Position numbers and translations under genes: made by a program. Shown in pieces: positions 1 to 10,580 of a stretch of DNA of 64,000 bases. The notes under the pieces were generated by a model. That model saw only the letters and a list, made by a program, of their open reading frames with translations, was not told the DNA's origin and searched no databases. The DNA is from Jaapia argillacea MUCL 33604 (taxonomy: Eukaryota > Basidiomycota > Agaricomycetes > Jaapiales > Jaapiaceae): contig KL197730.1 in assembly GCA_000697665.1 (NCBI GenBank), positions 7,831-71,830 of the forward strand, written 5' to 3'. Positions within the stretch are counted from its first letter, which is position 1; each line of letters begins with the position of its first letter.

Positions 1-1118
1 AAGCACCACACAATTTTCGAAGATGCTGGCATCCGCCCTGATGGATTTTCTTTACCGAGACAACACGTACTCAATCATTACGTCGACGCTATCCACAACT
101 TTGGATCCCCGAATGGAATTTGCTCTTCAATCACCGAGTTGAAGCATATCCGAGCTGTGAAGGAGCCATGGCGCTGTTCCAGCAAGAATAATGCAATCGG
201 TCAGATGCTGCTCACAAATCAACGCCTTGATAAGCTTGCGGCCGCTCGTGCAGACTTCAAAAAGCGAAACATGTTCTGGGGGTCAGTTCTTGGTCAGGCC
301 CTTCAAGCTGCTGGGCAAGTAGTTGAAGTTGAGGTTGCAGAGGATGAATTAGATGTTATGGATGTTGAGGGGCCACCTGAGAGCTCCTCCGTGACGCTCA
401 CGGCAAGGCAAGGTATGCTCTTAAAATCCATCAATTCGTTGTCCATACTCTGAGCTTCTCTGCAGAGTTTAGCCGCCCCGTTGAAGTCGTCGTGGACCAG
501 CTCCAGCAGCCTGACCTTCCCAAGCTCATACAACACTTCTTGTATGACCAACTTTACTCTGACGAAAATCTTCCCTCATCAGATGTCCCCCTCGCCGATT
601 GCCCTTCCTTCGCTGGTCGAGTCAAGATTTTCCACTCTGCACGAGCAACCTTCCATGCACCAAACGAACTTTCTGGTCTGGGAGGCATGCACGGAGAGAT
701 TATCTGGAGCAATCCCTCATGGCGAAACAAGTACGAACGATACGACACCGTGCTCATTGACTGTGATGCTGATCAAGACAGAATGCAAGGGATGTTGGTG
801 GGCCGTGTAATGACATTCCTCTCCTTCACACACGAAGACATATCCTATCCATGCGCTCTCATTGAGTGGTTCATGCCAGAGGGTGACAGCCCCAATGATG
901 TCACCGGAATGTGGGTTGTTAAACCCGAGGTCGATAATGGCCGTCAGACGATTGGACTGGTCCATACCGATTGTATTGTTCGTGCCATTCATCTCCTCCC
1001 CGATTTTCGTGATTGTCGAATCCCCCCTGATTTTCACTTCTCATATTCATTAGATGCATTTACCGCTTTCTATGTCAATAAATATGCCGATTACCATTCA
1101 CATTCATTAATTACTTAG
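1..1118 (+). CDS. Plavaka-type (CACTA) transposase, C-terminal part
   Basis: The frame is open from the window edge, so only the C-terminal part is present. Exon 1 runs to about 412, followed by a 53 bp GT-AG intron (413-465) and a last exon to the stop at 1118. The protein carries the segments I associate with fungal Plavaka elements: NFGSPNGICSSITE, HIRAVKEPWR, LLTNQRLDKLAAARADF, HSARATFHAPNELSG, GMHGEIIW, YPCALIEWF, and the end SLDAFTAFYVNKYADYH. Plavaka is a basidiomycete lineage of CACTA DNA transposons; the enzyme cuts and joins element ends in the nucleus. I see no stop or frameshift in this part. Whether the N-terminal catalytic domain is intact lies outside the window. It sits directly upstream of a degraded phosphotransferase copy and may have cut off that copy's 5' end. 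Confidence 0.85.
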
Positions 1119-1149
1119 TGGGTAGCTGTTACTTTGTTCATAGATAGAT

Positions 1150-1284
1150 GGGACAGTCTGAAGAGCTGACAAACTGACACACTGAAACGACTGAAAGGCT
1201 TTAAATCATTATCTTTTTTTTGTGGAAGTGCTGGCGATGCTGACAACGCTGACTCTTTATTTCACTGCTGTCAGTGCGTCAGTG
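1150..1284 (+). repeat. Candidate right end of the Plavaka element
   Basis: Between the transposase stop and the start of phosphotransferase homology (about 1301) lies a non-coding stretch rich in short ctgac/gtcag motifs in both orientations. It ends ...gtcagtgcgtcagtg at 1284. CACTA elements end in CAGTG or TAGTG and carry subterminal short repeats, so the element probably ends here. The left end is outside the window, so neither inverted repeats nor a target duplication can be confirmed. Confidence 0.4.
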
Positions 1285-1302
1285 AGTGCGTGTTTTGCTG
1301 AT

Positions 1303-2310
1303 GAAACACCAGAAAAGTGTGTTTGCTATGCCGTGTGTTCAACCTCCTCACAAACCTCGTCCAACTTCACATCCCGGCGTAAGCGAGCTCCATCATAAGG
1401 CCCCTCGCAAAGCGGCTCCTAAAGTTAATCCATCTGCGTCTCGACTACCTCCTGGGCCCATGGCCATCGAGTCACCACTGGCACCTGGTGTAATGATGCT
1501 CCTTGGAGTCTCTGAGCAGGATATTTTTGCTCACATAGGGCTTTGCGACAACCGTTCGCTCGACTTTTGAATGAGGGACAAGTTGTCTGGTCTGGGCCAG
1601 ATGGTTACAACTGCTATGTTATGCGTCTGAGTGATGATATCGTCATCAAAACAAGATGACGACTGGACTACGACTAACCGGCCCTCCTACACTTTGTCGC
1701 TGCACATACCAAGGTCAGATCCGTCGCGTACATGTTTATGGCATTCATGCCGGGTGATACACTGGACATGCGATGGCCCACGCTGGAACAGCCGCAGAAG
1801 CATACCATTTGGCAACAACTCAATCAGATCTTGCTCGACCTCCGTAGCATGGAACACTATGTAGATACTCTATTGGGATCCTTGTCGGGCTCGCATCTTT
1901 GCCAAGACAATCGCATCGACACACGGTTGAGCTCTGGCACACTCTACACGGAAGCAGAGTTTAATGACTTCCTCGTATCCACGCCACTCCCTTGCATCGC
2001 ACGCAAGTTCATACAATGGGTTCGCTCGTTGCTCAGGGACGACCATCGTATTGTTTTGACTCACAGTGACTTCGATCCTGGAAACATCATGGTGGTTGAC
2101 CATCCGACTCAGGCTTTGGTAGTATCTGGTCTCATCAACTGGGATTTTGGAGGTTGGTACCCTGAGCAATGGGAGATGGTGAAAGCTATGAATACGAGAG
2201 GAACGGACGACGAGAGCGATTGGTGGGCTCACCTTCTGGAAGTACTTAACCAAAGTAACACAGATGTTGCGGTTGACAGACTACTGGAGCGGTTGGTACA
2301 CACTAGCTGA
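1303..2310 (+). pseudogene. Decayed APH-family phosphotransferase (copy A)
   Basis: This matches the open copy at 16.2-17.25 kb almost throughout, starting abruptly near 1301 with KSVFAMPCVQPPHKP and a Pro/Lys-rich linker. It is broken: the frame is lost after RSLDF near 1568, shifts again near 1650, and lacks the stretch that in copy B reads TSIPVPEPMGIL. From 1732 to 2310 it is open again (MFMAFMPGDTLDMRWPTLEQ to LERLVHTS). Two catalytic motifs have drifted: HGDFHPGNIM of copy B is HSDFDPGNIM here, and IDWEFGGW is INWDFGGW. Family knowledge: these are the catalytic-loop and metal-binding motifs of aminoglycoside/choline kinase-like enzymes. A dead duplicate is the best reading. The 5' part of copy B (MTDRLEQ...) is missing, next to the Plavaka end. 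Confidence 0.85.
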
Positions 2311-2352
2311 CAGTACTGCAGAGGTAGGTCTTGGATCATACGCACCACTGGT

Positions 2353-2780
2353 TTGTTTTTAACCTTCGCGCTCAGAAACGAGCTTCATTCCCTGATATCC
2401 CCTGGTCATCGTTGTGGATCCATTGCAACTGCATGGGTTAGAGCCCACATATTGTGTTCAGGGACACCTCTCGCCAGCGGCCGTAGTCCTGCCAGAGGCG
2501 GGAAATCGGTTATGACATTGAAGGAGAGCCGGTAAAGGTAGTCATCTCGACATTGAATGGGAATGGGAAGTTTCATCTCATGACAATGGTCAGCCGTGCT
2601 TCAATGGAAGCGGAGTTGGCGATGAGTTTGCTCACAGAATTGATACTCACAGAACCTGAGAAAATGCTATATTTTGAAGTATATTTTGTAATCATAATGC
2701 TGAGACGGTGTTTGTAGACGAAGGCGTATCTCTCCTCTACAGAATTCAAAGGTGAGAAATATTCTGCATGGACGCAAGGG
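2353..2780 (+). pseudogene. Remnant of the MYND-finger gene (last exon only)
   Basis: From 'ttcgcgctcagaaacgag' onwards this stretch follows exon 3 and the 3' flank of the MYND gene at 15464-15900, with many substitutions and small indels. The zinc-finger exons are absent and no long frame survives. In copy A this remnant lies downstream of the phosphotransferase; in copy B the MYND gene lies upstream of it. The join between phosphotransferase 3' flank and MYND sequence falls near 2350. Confidence 0.75.
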
Positions 2781-3406
2781 GATAGAAATTGAGCTGGTGA
2801 TGGAACATTGAACGAGGCCAACGCGCTCAAGTTGCGACGTTACGTCATTTGTTGATCCTCTTCACTTGTCGTTGACGATCACAGACCGATCATAATCAGG
2901 CCTTTATCGACCCCAGCCTGCAGTGAAACCGATAATGCCTCCACAAACTATCTGCCCTGAACCCAAATGCCATTGACTTGGCAGAATCCAAGCGCTGAAT
3001 CCGAATCTCCATCAGTACCAAGTACAGCGTGAGTCGCATCGATGCCACCCCATCCTCAGTCTCCTTTGATTTATCGTGTATGATTGTCACTGAAACCCAC
3101 TGTCCAACATCAGTCGAGATCGCCCACCTCCGTGCTGACCGGCGATTGTGGATCTTCATCAGTCTTCCATGCTGCAACCTCACGCAGGTGCACCAAGCAA
3201 CCCTCATCCCTTCTTAAGTGTTGAACCTACGACCAACAACACCTCCACTTCTTCCAAATACTGGGCAAACCTTTGCTAGAGCCACATCATCCTCCTATCA
3301 GCATAACTATCAATCGAAACCACCCCATTCGCACTCTCCTTATCACCTCATGATCACACAACAACTATCCATCGTGATGAAACCTACTCTCAAGCACCAC
3401 ACTTGA
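2781..3406. other. Intergenic, upstream of the kinase gene
   Basis: No conserved frame is visible. Short open frames on both strands (for example 2896-3207 minus) show no recognisable motif. A plus-strand frame from about 3218 is in phase with the kinase but is closed by a TGA at 3404-3406. It may be the kinase 5' leader or a decayed N-terminus. Confidence 0.4.
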
Positions 3407-6400
3407 TCGGAGAGGAGGGCAGCACCCCCAAGTACATTCATCATCAAACCTCACGAAGTATCCATCAATTTCGAGTCAGGCCTGCTTGACCAAGGTGGTT
3501 TTGGAACTGTCTATCATGGGCGATGGGCAGGAAACAATATAGCTGTCAAAGTCTTAACCAGAGGTATCCCTGCAAAAGTATGTCACATCCCTCCTTTCGA
3601 TCTCGATTTCTTGACCGTGGATGCCTAACCTTCCCCGTCTCTACCTCCAGATCGTACAGAGAGAAGTCGATGTATGGCAAGCTCTGCGACACCCCAATAT
3701 TGTGGAGTTTTATGGTTACAATTGTTTGTCGGAACCACTATTTCTCGTCTCGGCATTGAAGCAAGGGGGGGATGCTTGCACTTTTCTACTCGATAACCCT
3801 GAGGCTAGCTGTCTGAAGTTGGTGTGTGTCTATTACACCCATCCAGATCTGCGGATGTATATTCACGACATCCCATCCCTTCTTAGCTCTACGAAGCATC
3901 TCTTGGTCTACAACATCTTCATCGACACTCAATTGTCCACGGAGACCTCAAAGCAGTTCGTTATCTATCCTCCTTTTGCACATCAACAACTGACCATTCT
4001 TCGTTAGCTCAACATCTTAGTCGACAAACTCAGTACCACATGCCTATCCGATTTCGGGTTATCGCGAGTTAGGATGTTCTCAAGCTCTAGTGCTGTCACC
4101 AGTAACCATCATGGACCTCAAGGAACTTTTTGGTGGATGGCACCAGAGTGCATGACTGGCAGTACAGTAGACTTTCGGTCAGATATATACAGCTTCGGGA
4201 TGACCATTTACGAGGTAAGCTCTAAAGTTCTTACTTCTTTTGAATATCCTGTAATTCTTTGTAGATATTTGCTGGACACCCACCATTCCCCCACCTCCCG
4301 GATCCAGTAGTCTATGTACAAATCACAGAGAGGAACTTACGTCCTGACCGCCCTTCAAATCCAGAGGTAATTGCTCATGGATTGAACACCAATATGTGGG
4401 CCCTCATGGTTGAATGCTGGAGCCAGGAGCCAAACACTAGACCCAATTCCACAAGCTTGGCCTCTAACCTCCAGGAACTAGCCAAGGCTTATATGGAGCA
4501 CCAAGGTCCATTATCTTGGGTTTCTACTAGGCCAAGCCATCCTCTTAGTGACATTGAGGATGTTTCCAGACTCGTGACAGATATCAATTACTCACAAATT
4601 GGAGCTCAGCTTCAAGACTTGATCCCTCATGGTAGTAATTGGATAGTGCAAGATCATCACATCCTAAAATTTCTGCTCAGTTTTGGCGGAAGTGGTTCAA
4701 ACCAACTTACCAATATTGATTACTCTAGGCTTTGTGAATGGTGGGTAGCCCCTCAAGTATCATTCCATTAAGATAATTCACAACTATTTGAGTTACAGTG
4801 GTCATCCACTACCCTCTGACTCACCTCCACAATCCGAAATAAAAAATACAAGCGAACAGCATGTCTCGATGCAGGGCAACAATGCTCCAAGAATACCTGC
4901 CACTCTTGACTGTGAGTTTGTGACCTAATACATGTTTGCTGAAATGTTTACTTACACCCATCAAGCCCAGTTGTTAGCATCACAACATGCCAGCCAGCTT
5001 GCTTGTCCACTGAAACAATCTGGGCAGCTTCAAGTTAAGAATACAGACAAAGCCATTCAGCTAGAATATGCTGCACTTTCCTTCCATTCAAAACCTTGCT
5101 CTCGACAAGCTCAGTTGCTCACGAATCTCGCCATTCACCTTGGTGATCAATTCGCCCAAACTGGGGAGCTTGAACATTTGGACGAGGCAATCAAGTTGGA
5201 GCGTGAAGCCCTTACTCTTCATACAGAGCCCACTGGTGATCGATCCCTATCACTTGCGAACCTTGGCAGTCACCTCGGCAGCCAATTCCAGCATACCGGT
5301 CAGGTTGCAGATTTAGAAGAGGCAATTGTGTTTGATCGACAAGCACTGGCTCTTCAGACATCCCCCACGCCTGATCGAGCTCTATCACTCACAAACCTCA
5401 CATTTCATCTGAGCAATCGATGCAGACATACTGGCTGGCTTGGTGACTTAGAAGAGGCCATCAAGTTGGATTATGAAGTACTTTCTCTGCAGCCAGAACC
5501 CAGTGGTGAACGTGCCCTATCACTTGCAAACCTTGCAAGTCACCTCAGAGATCGGTTCAAACATACAGGCCAACTATAAGATTTGGATGATGCAGTCACT
5601 TTGGGCTGTGCAGCGCTTGCTCTTCAACCTGAACCTACTCCTTATCAAGCCACATGGTTGTTGAACCTGGCTGTTCATCTCGGCAATCGCTTCAAACAAA
5701 CAGGTTGCCTTCATGATTTGACAGAGGCCATCAGGTGGGAGCGTGAAGCGCTCAGCCTTTGATCAGAATCCACTGGGTCAGCTGGTCGAGCCTCATTGCT
5801 CTTAAATCTTGCATTTCACCTTGGTGAACAGTTCAAACACACTGGTGAGCTCAAGGACTTGGAAGAAGCGATCAGGTTGAATCGAGAAGCTGTTATGAGC
5901 GCCTTAGCGTTAGCATAAGGTAGCGAATAAGGCTTGTAAGTCTTTTGGGTATTTCTTGCTAACTAGTACTCAGGCTACAATCTTGAGGCAATAGAGGATG
6001 ACAAGAATGAGCGAACTGGTTGAAGGATACAACTAAAGTGCTGTATTGTTCAAGTGGACAAGCTACTGAATACAAAGTAGCTAGGGGTCCTTATATACTA
6101 CAGGAACAATGGAATATCGAACAATGTACTATAGACAATAACAGACGAGACAATGTCTAAAGACAATGGCGAATGAGTTAAGGTTCAGAACAATGATGAT
6201 GAACAATGAAGGTGGAACAATGAAAGAGAGAACAATGACGAGGCTGTACAAGGCTGTACAAGACGAGTCATTGGATGCTATAAATAGTACAAGGTCCAAG
6301 ATAAGATAATAAGATAGGATAAAATAAGATAAGATGAAAGAATGCTAAGTATCATAGACAAGGGAAATGATACGAAAGCGAATGAAGTCTGATAAAAAGA

Positions 6401-7290
6401 ATGAAAACAACAGTAAATATACAAGTCCAGATGTGTTCACAACAGAAGCACTTTCTCTCCATACACCACCTCGTACCAAAGCCCGGTTGCTTGCCAACCT
6501 CGCCATACACCTCGGCAGCCAATGCAGACACACCAGAAAACTGGAGGATGTAGATGAGGCAGTCGAGTTGGATCGTGAAGTTCTTGGACTTCGGACAGAA
6601 CTTACTGCGGATCGAGCTCTATCCTTCACAAACCTCGCAAGTCACCTCCATGATTGATTCACACTTACAGGCCAAGTCAAGGATTTGGAGGAGGCGGTCT
6701 CCTTGGATCATGAAGCCCTTGCACTTCGACGTGAACCCACCGCCGACTGAGCCCTGTCACTCACAAACCTCGCTTTTCATCTCAGTGAACTATTCTGTTC
6801 CACCAAGCAGCTCAAAGATTTGGATGATGCAGTGAATTCGGATTGTGAAGTGCTTTCGCTCAGACCGGAACCCAACACTGGTTGAGTGCAGTCCATTTCG
6901 AACCTGGCTGTTCATCTTGGTTGTAGGTTCAGATGCACCAGCCAACTCGAGGATCTAGAGGAGGCAGTCAAATTGGATTGTGAGGCGATTAGGCTTCAAC
7001 CAGAACCCACAGCTTACCAAGCTGTGTTGCTCACCAACCTCGCCATCCACCTCCATAACAGATTCGAATGTAGCAGTCAGCTGGAGGACTTAGACAAGTC
7101 AATCGTGCTTTACCGGGAAGTTCTGAAGTTCAGTCCAACGTCCTCGAGTGGTTTCCCTGTGCTTGTTGAGTGTCTCACGAAGCGATACAGTCACTTGGGT
7201 AAGCCAGAGGATTTAGAAGAGTTGAATATGCTTCGGTTTGAGCACAGGAAGTTGGCACTTGATTCTTTGTCATTGCAGTCTTCAGATTGA
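3407..7290 (+). pseudogene. Protein kinase fused to a TPR array, decayed
   Basis: Exons read 3407-3577, 3651-3821, 3887-3955, 4008-4214, 4265-4740, 4799-4911, then 4966 onward; all introns are GT-AG and in phase. The kinase part looks catalytically complete: glycine loop GGFGTVYHGRW, lysine in IAVKVL, RHPNIVEFYGY, catalytic loop HGDLKALNILV, SDFGLSR, WMAPE, DIYSFGM and a final RP motif in NTRPNSTS. It resembles the TKL-like kinases abundant in mushrooms. A linker of about 120 residues leads to about 12 TPR units of about 42 residues (pattern EEAIKLDREALSLxxEP...ALSLTNLASHLGxRF, xTGQLxDL). The array is closed by nonsense codons at 5577 (TAA), 5760, 6655, 6748 and 6883 (all TGA), and is split by a solo LTR in the seventh unit. 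The kinase plus about four TPR units could still be made. Likely role: signalling or non-self-type receptor; the ligand is unknown. Confidence 0.8.
5891..6444 (+). mobile_element. Solo LTR inside the TPR array
   Basis: A 554 bp block starts TGTTATGAGC and ends TTCACAACA, bounded by the 5 bp direct repeat gaagc (5886-5890 and 6445-6449). TPR coding resumes exactly after it. TG...CA ends, TGTT/AACA terminal inversion and a 5 bp duplication fit a solo LTR left by recombination of an LTR retrotransposon. It is A-rich with many 'gaacaatg/acaatg' words. Family not assigned. The perfect duplication suggests a fairly recent insertion. Confidence 0.85.
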
Positions 7291-7384
7291 GTCTTGTATC
7301 ATGTGTCGTTGTGGTATCGTCATTCGGTTTTGTATATCCTGTGTACTTTACGAAAATGTTATGTTTACTTTGAGGAGATAAACA

Positions 7385-8050
7385 AGCAGCATGATACTAC
7401 ACTGCATAAGTGGCCATCAGGTAATAAATCAAGAGTGTGCCGAACAAATGCCTGGTTCTTGTGTTCCTCGCCCTGGCCACGTCATCAGTTCTGTCAAAGA
7501 GAAGAAAACAAAATGAAGTACCTAAGATAAGATCTGGTTTTGAACAAAGTCAGTGACAATTACCAAAGTAAAAGGGTGTGCATACCTACCCCCAATACAT
7601 GGGCAGTAGTAAACCTTCCTTGTGGAGGCTTTTCATAGATGGAATTAGACAAGATACGCTGGAGGGCTCGCAAATCTGTGGTGACGATATGACCAAGCTT
7701 CAAAGCTCTTCATAGTGATCTACAGTTGGTTGTCATCGTGGACAAAGAAATAATCACACAACGATGATATCCCCAAATACTTTAAATGTCAATGCACGAC
7801 CATACTTTGCCATTCTTCCTCCTAGGACGACTTCTGCAGTGAAAATCGATACTATCCACGTACCTGAAGTTCCTATAGAACGAATTTCACCATCAGATAG
7901 TTGTCCTTGGAGACAGTGCAAGGGAGAAAACAAAAGATCAGGACCAGTTTGACAAGTCCATCAAGACGGTAAGCAAGGAATGATACGCCAGTAGAGAGAA
8001 TCAGCTGCAGTGGCTTCAAGTAGGCGAGAAAAGGTCAAAGCCAAAATTGT
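7385..8050. repeat. Segmental duplication, left part, copy A (R1)
   Basis: Aligns by eye over its whole length with 18745-19400. Shared landmarks are 'ggtaataaatcaagagtgtg', 'ttgtgttcctcgcc', 'attagacaagatacgctg', 'caatctgtggtgacgata'-like text and 'ggaatgatacgccag'. Both copies carry scattered substitutions and indels, and no frame is conserved between them, so the segment looks non-coding. The stretch 7291-8136 holds no gene that I can see. Confidence 0.8.
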
Positions 8051-8136
8051 ATGAGGTAGTATTTGGTTCGCTCACCATCAACAACTTTCCCGGGCTCTGT
8101 CCTTTCATTGCTATACATGGCTCACTTATCTCTGAC

Positions 8137-8145
8137 GTCTTTCAT
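8137..8145 (+). repeat. Target-site duplication, left (gtctttcat)
   Basis: The nine bases gtctttcat directly precede the left inverted repeat of the helicase element. The identical nine bases follow its right inverted repeat at 13453-13461. This fixes both ends of the element. Confidence 0.93.
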
Positions 8146-8260
8146 TAGTCTCGGCCCATACCCTCTCGACATCCCAATTGGGACACCCTGTCGAGAGGGT
8201 CTGGACACTAACAAGCCATCAACAAGGACTTTGGTAGATAGACGCGACTTGGCTCTGAAC
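8146..8260 (+). repeat. Left terminal inverted repeat with internal hairpin
   Basis: Begins TAGTCTCGGCCC and is the inverse of 13338-13452, with three mismatches in 115 bases. Positions about 8161-8200 form a palindrome: CCCTCTCGACA pairs with TGTCGAGAGGG, with a second small palindrome tcccaattggga in its centre. It therefore could fold as a hairpin. Confidence 0.93.
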
Positions 8261-8380
8261 ACGACTTTCCTCTCACCTCAACACAATGCATCTATCATTC
8301 GTTGCTTGAAAATAGCCTTGTTACACTTATCATGCTTGAAACTGAAAGAGACTCTACTGTATTATATCTTCCTACTCGAA

Positions 8381-10543
8381 ATGAACGAAAATTCAGCTCC
8401 CGCAGCTCTCTGGCCCCCTTTGTGAACCCATCATGCTCCTACCCCTCCCACACCAAACACCATTGCTGGCGCAACACTACCTACAACTCCCATTTCATGC
8501 ACGCCCCTCCCTGCGACCCCTCCCATAACTGTTGTCTCCAACTCAGAGCCCCAAACACCACTGGAAAGTGTTGCGAACAAAAAGCGTCCCCAATTCCGAA
8601 ATAGATACAAGACTACACCGCAAACACCCTCGTATTCCCCCTACAGCCTCATCAATCGAGGGCAAAAGCGCCGTCATGCTTTTGCCTTTGAGGCTCCTGT
8701 TGACGACCTTGCCCCCATAGTGGCACTCACAGAACATGCTTGGAATCGACTTGCTGTATCCACAAAACTCCTTCCCACTGGCCTATCACTCCAAGCTTTC
8801 CAGTTTGAGTGCACAAATCTAGTCTTGCTGCAGGATGGAGATGTCTGCGTCATAGCACCCACGGGTGTGGGGAAGTCACTGCTCTGGGTACTTCCCTTAC
8901 TCGTGCAGGCCGAGGGTATTTCCCTTGTGATTACCCCATACACGAGCCTTGGAAAGGAGGGGGAGCAAAGGTACATCCTTCAGAATGTTTATGATACATT
9001 CGCAATCTCATTGACTCTGACAGGACTCTCGATATCAATCTTCCTTCAGTATATGTTCACGTGAAGCGGAAGTCAGTGGATCTCCTATCAGACATTGCTC
9101 GGGGTGTGTATCACGTTGTGTACACATGTGTCGAGATGTTGGAGAGTCCAACTTTTGCCCTGGTTGTACATTCTGATTCATTCAAGAGTCAGTTGTCTGC
9201 AATATACGTTGATGAGGCCCATACTGTCCACTAATGCGATGACTGCGGCTTGCATACACCCATATTCACCGTCTTCATGCTGTCGTGGGGAAACACATAC
9301 CCATTGTGGCTGTTTCTGCGACTCTTCCCTCTTCCTATTGCCGATCCCTGATCACTCATGTTGGTCTCAAGCCTGACTACCATCTCATCAATCTTGGGAA
9401 TTTTCGACCAGAGCTTTTGACAGTTCTCCTCCCAATGCAACATGATCAATTGAGTTTTCGTGACATTGCCTTCATAATTCCGCATTCCAGCTGCCAATCG
9501 GATCTCATCAAGACGATTATCTACTGTGATGACCTCAAACTTCTCACCAAGTTATTTTGGTGGATTCAAAGTCATTTAGCTGCCTTTGGGCTCCCCGTCG
9601 AATTGGTCGACATCCTTCACACAGGGCTATCCGAGATCCATCAAGAAGAATGCCTAACGGATTTCTACGACGATAAAACGACGTTTCTTCTCGCCTCCGA
9701 GAAGCTCAGGCAGGGATAAACTTCCTCAGGGTGCTTCGTGTGATTCAATACCTAATCAAGGGACTCACTGTGGCAAGGGCTGCCCAAAGGATTGGTAGAG
9801 GAGGTAGAACCCCAGGCACGAGGTCAACCAGGATCATTGTGTACAAGCCAAAATTTGCAGCAGGAGGAGAACTATCTGTTGTGAATCCTGACTTCGAAGA
9901 CCTGGGAATAATTGACCTCGTCCAATTGGGTGTTTGTTGCCACACCACATTCAACAAATGGCTTGAAAATCCCCCATGATCCTCTACCAACCCTCTCCGC
10001 CAGTGCTGTTCCAATTGCTACAGTACTCTCACTCCGGGCCGCGAATTTCAGTGGATCATGGTCAATCCTGGAGAGAGTGCCCAGAACACTGTTAAACGAA
10101 GCACGGACGAAGAGGATGACGTGATTTACGGGGAGCTGTTGAAGTGGCATACGAGGATATGGCGAGCAGAGTGGCGAGAGGCATGGCCAAGTTATGGACC
10201 TGAATCGTTGATCAGCAACTCCGATCTCGACAGGGTTGCAAAGCATGCCTGCGCAATTCAAGTACCCGACGACCTACGGCCTTATACTCACATCCTTCAT
10301 TGGTCGGCACTATGTCAGCCCCTCGTTGATGCAGTTCAAGCCGCAGTTCTCATTGCCGGTGCTCAATGTGGTCGTGAAGAAGTGGAACAAGAAATGGAGG
10401 AGCTGAATGACCAGGAGCCTGAGCATGGGGAGAATACAATTGTCAATCAGGTATTGGATGTAGGACCTGCAAAGCATAGTCATGTACGCCCTCCTACCGC
10501 TGGGAAACTCCTTCCATTTGAATCAGTTCTTCAATTCACTTAG
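8381..10543 (+). pseudogene. RecQ-like SF2 helicase of the transposon
   Basis: The likely start is MNENSAPAALW at 8381. The N-terminus is Pro/Thr-rich, then EHAWNRL...TGLSLQAFQFE. Helicase motifs follow in order: Walker A APTGVGKS, YVDEAHTVH (DEAH box, near 9200), AVSATLP (motif III, near 9310), and AAQRIGRGGR (motif VI, near 9780), then a Cys cluster (QCCSNC, near 10000) recalling the RecQ zinc region. The order and TGVGKSLLWVLPLL spacing fit a RecQ-type ATP-dependent 3'-5' DNA helicase of about 720 residues. The frame is interrupted: stops near 8423, 9235 and 9716, and changes of frame near 8990 and 9240, so the copy is dead. It converges on the DUF6589 gene, and both lie inside one pair of inverted repeats. 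A nuclear role in element unwinding or transposition is inferred. Confidence 0.82.
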
Positions 10544-10580
10544 GTATGTTACTTGTCTTCGTCTGATTCTTCGTCACTGT

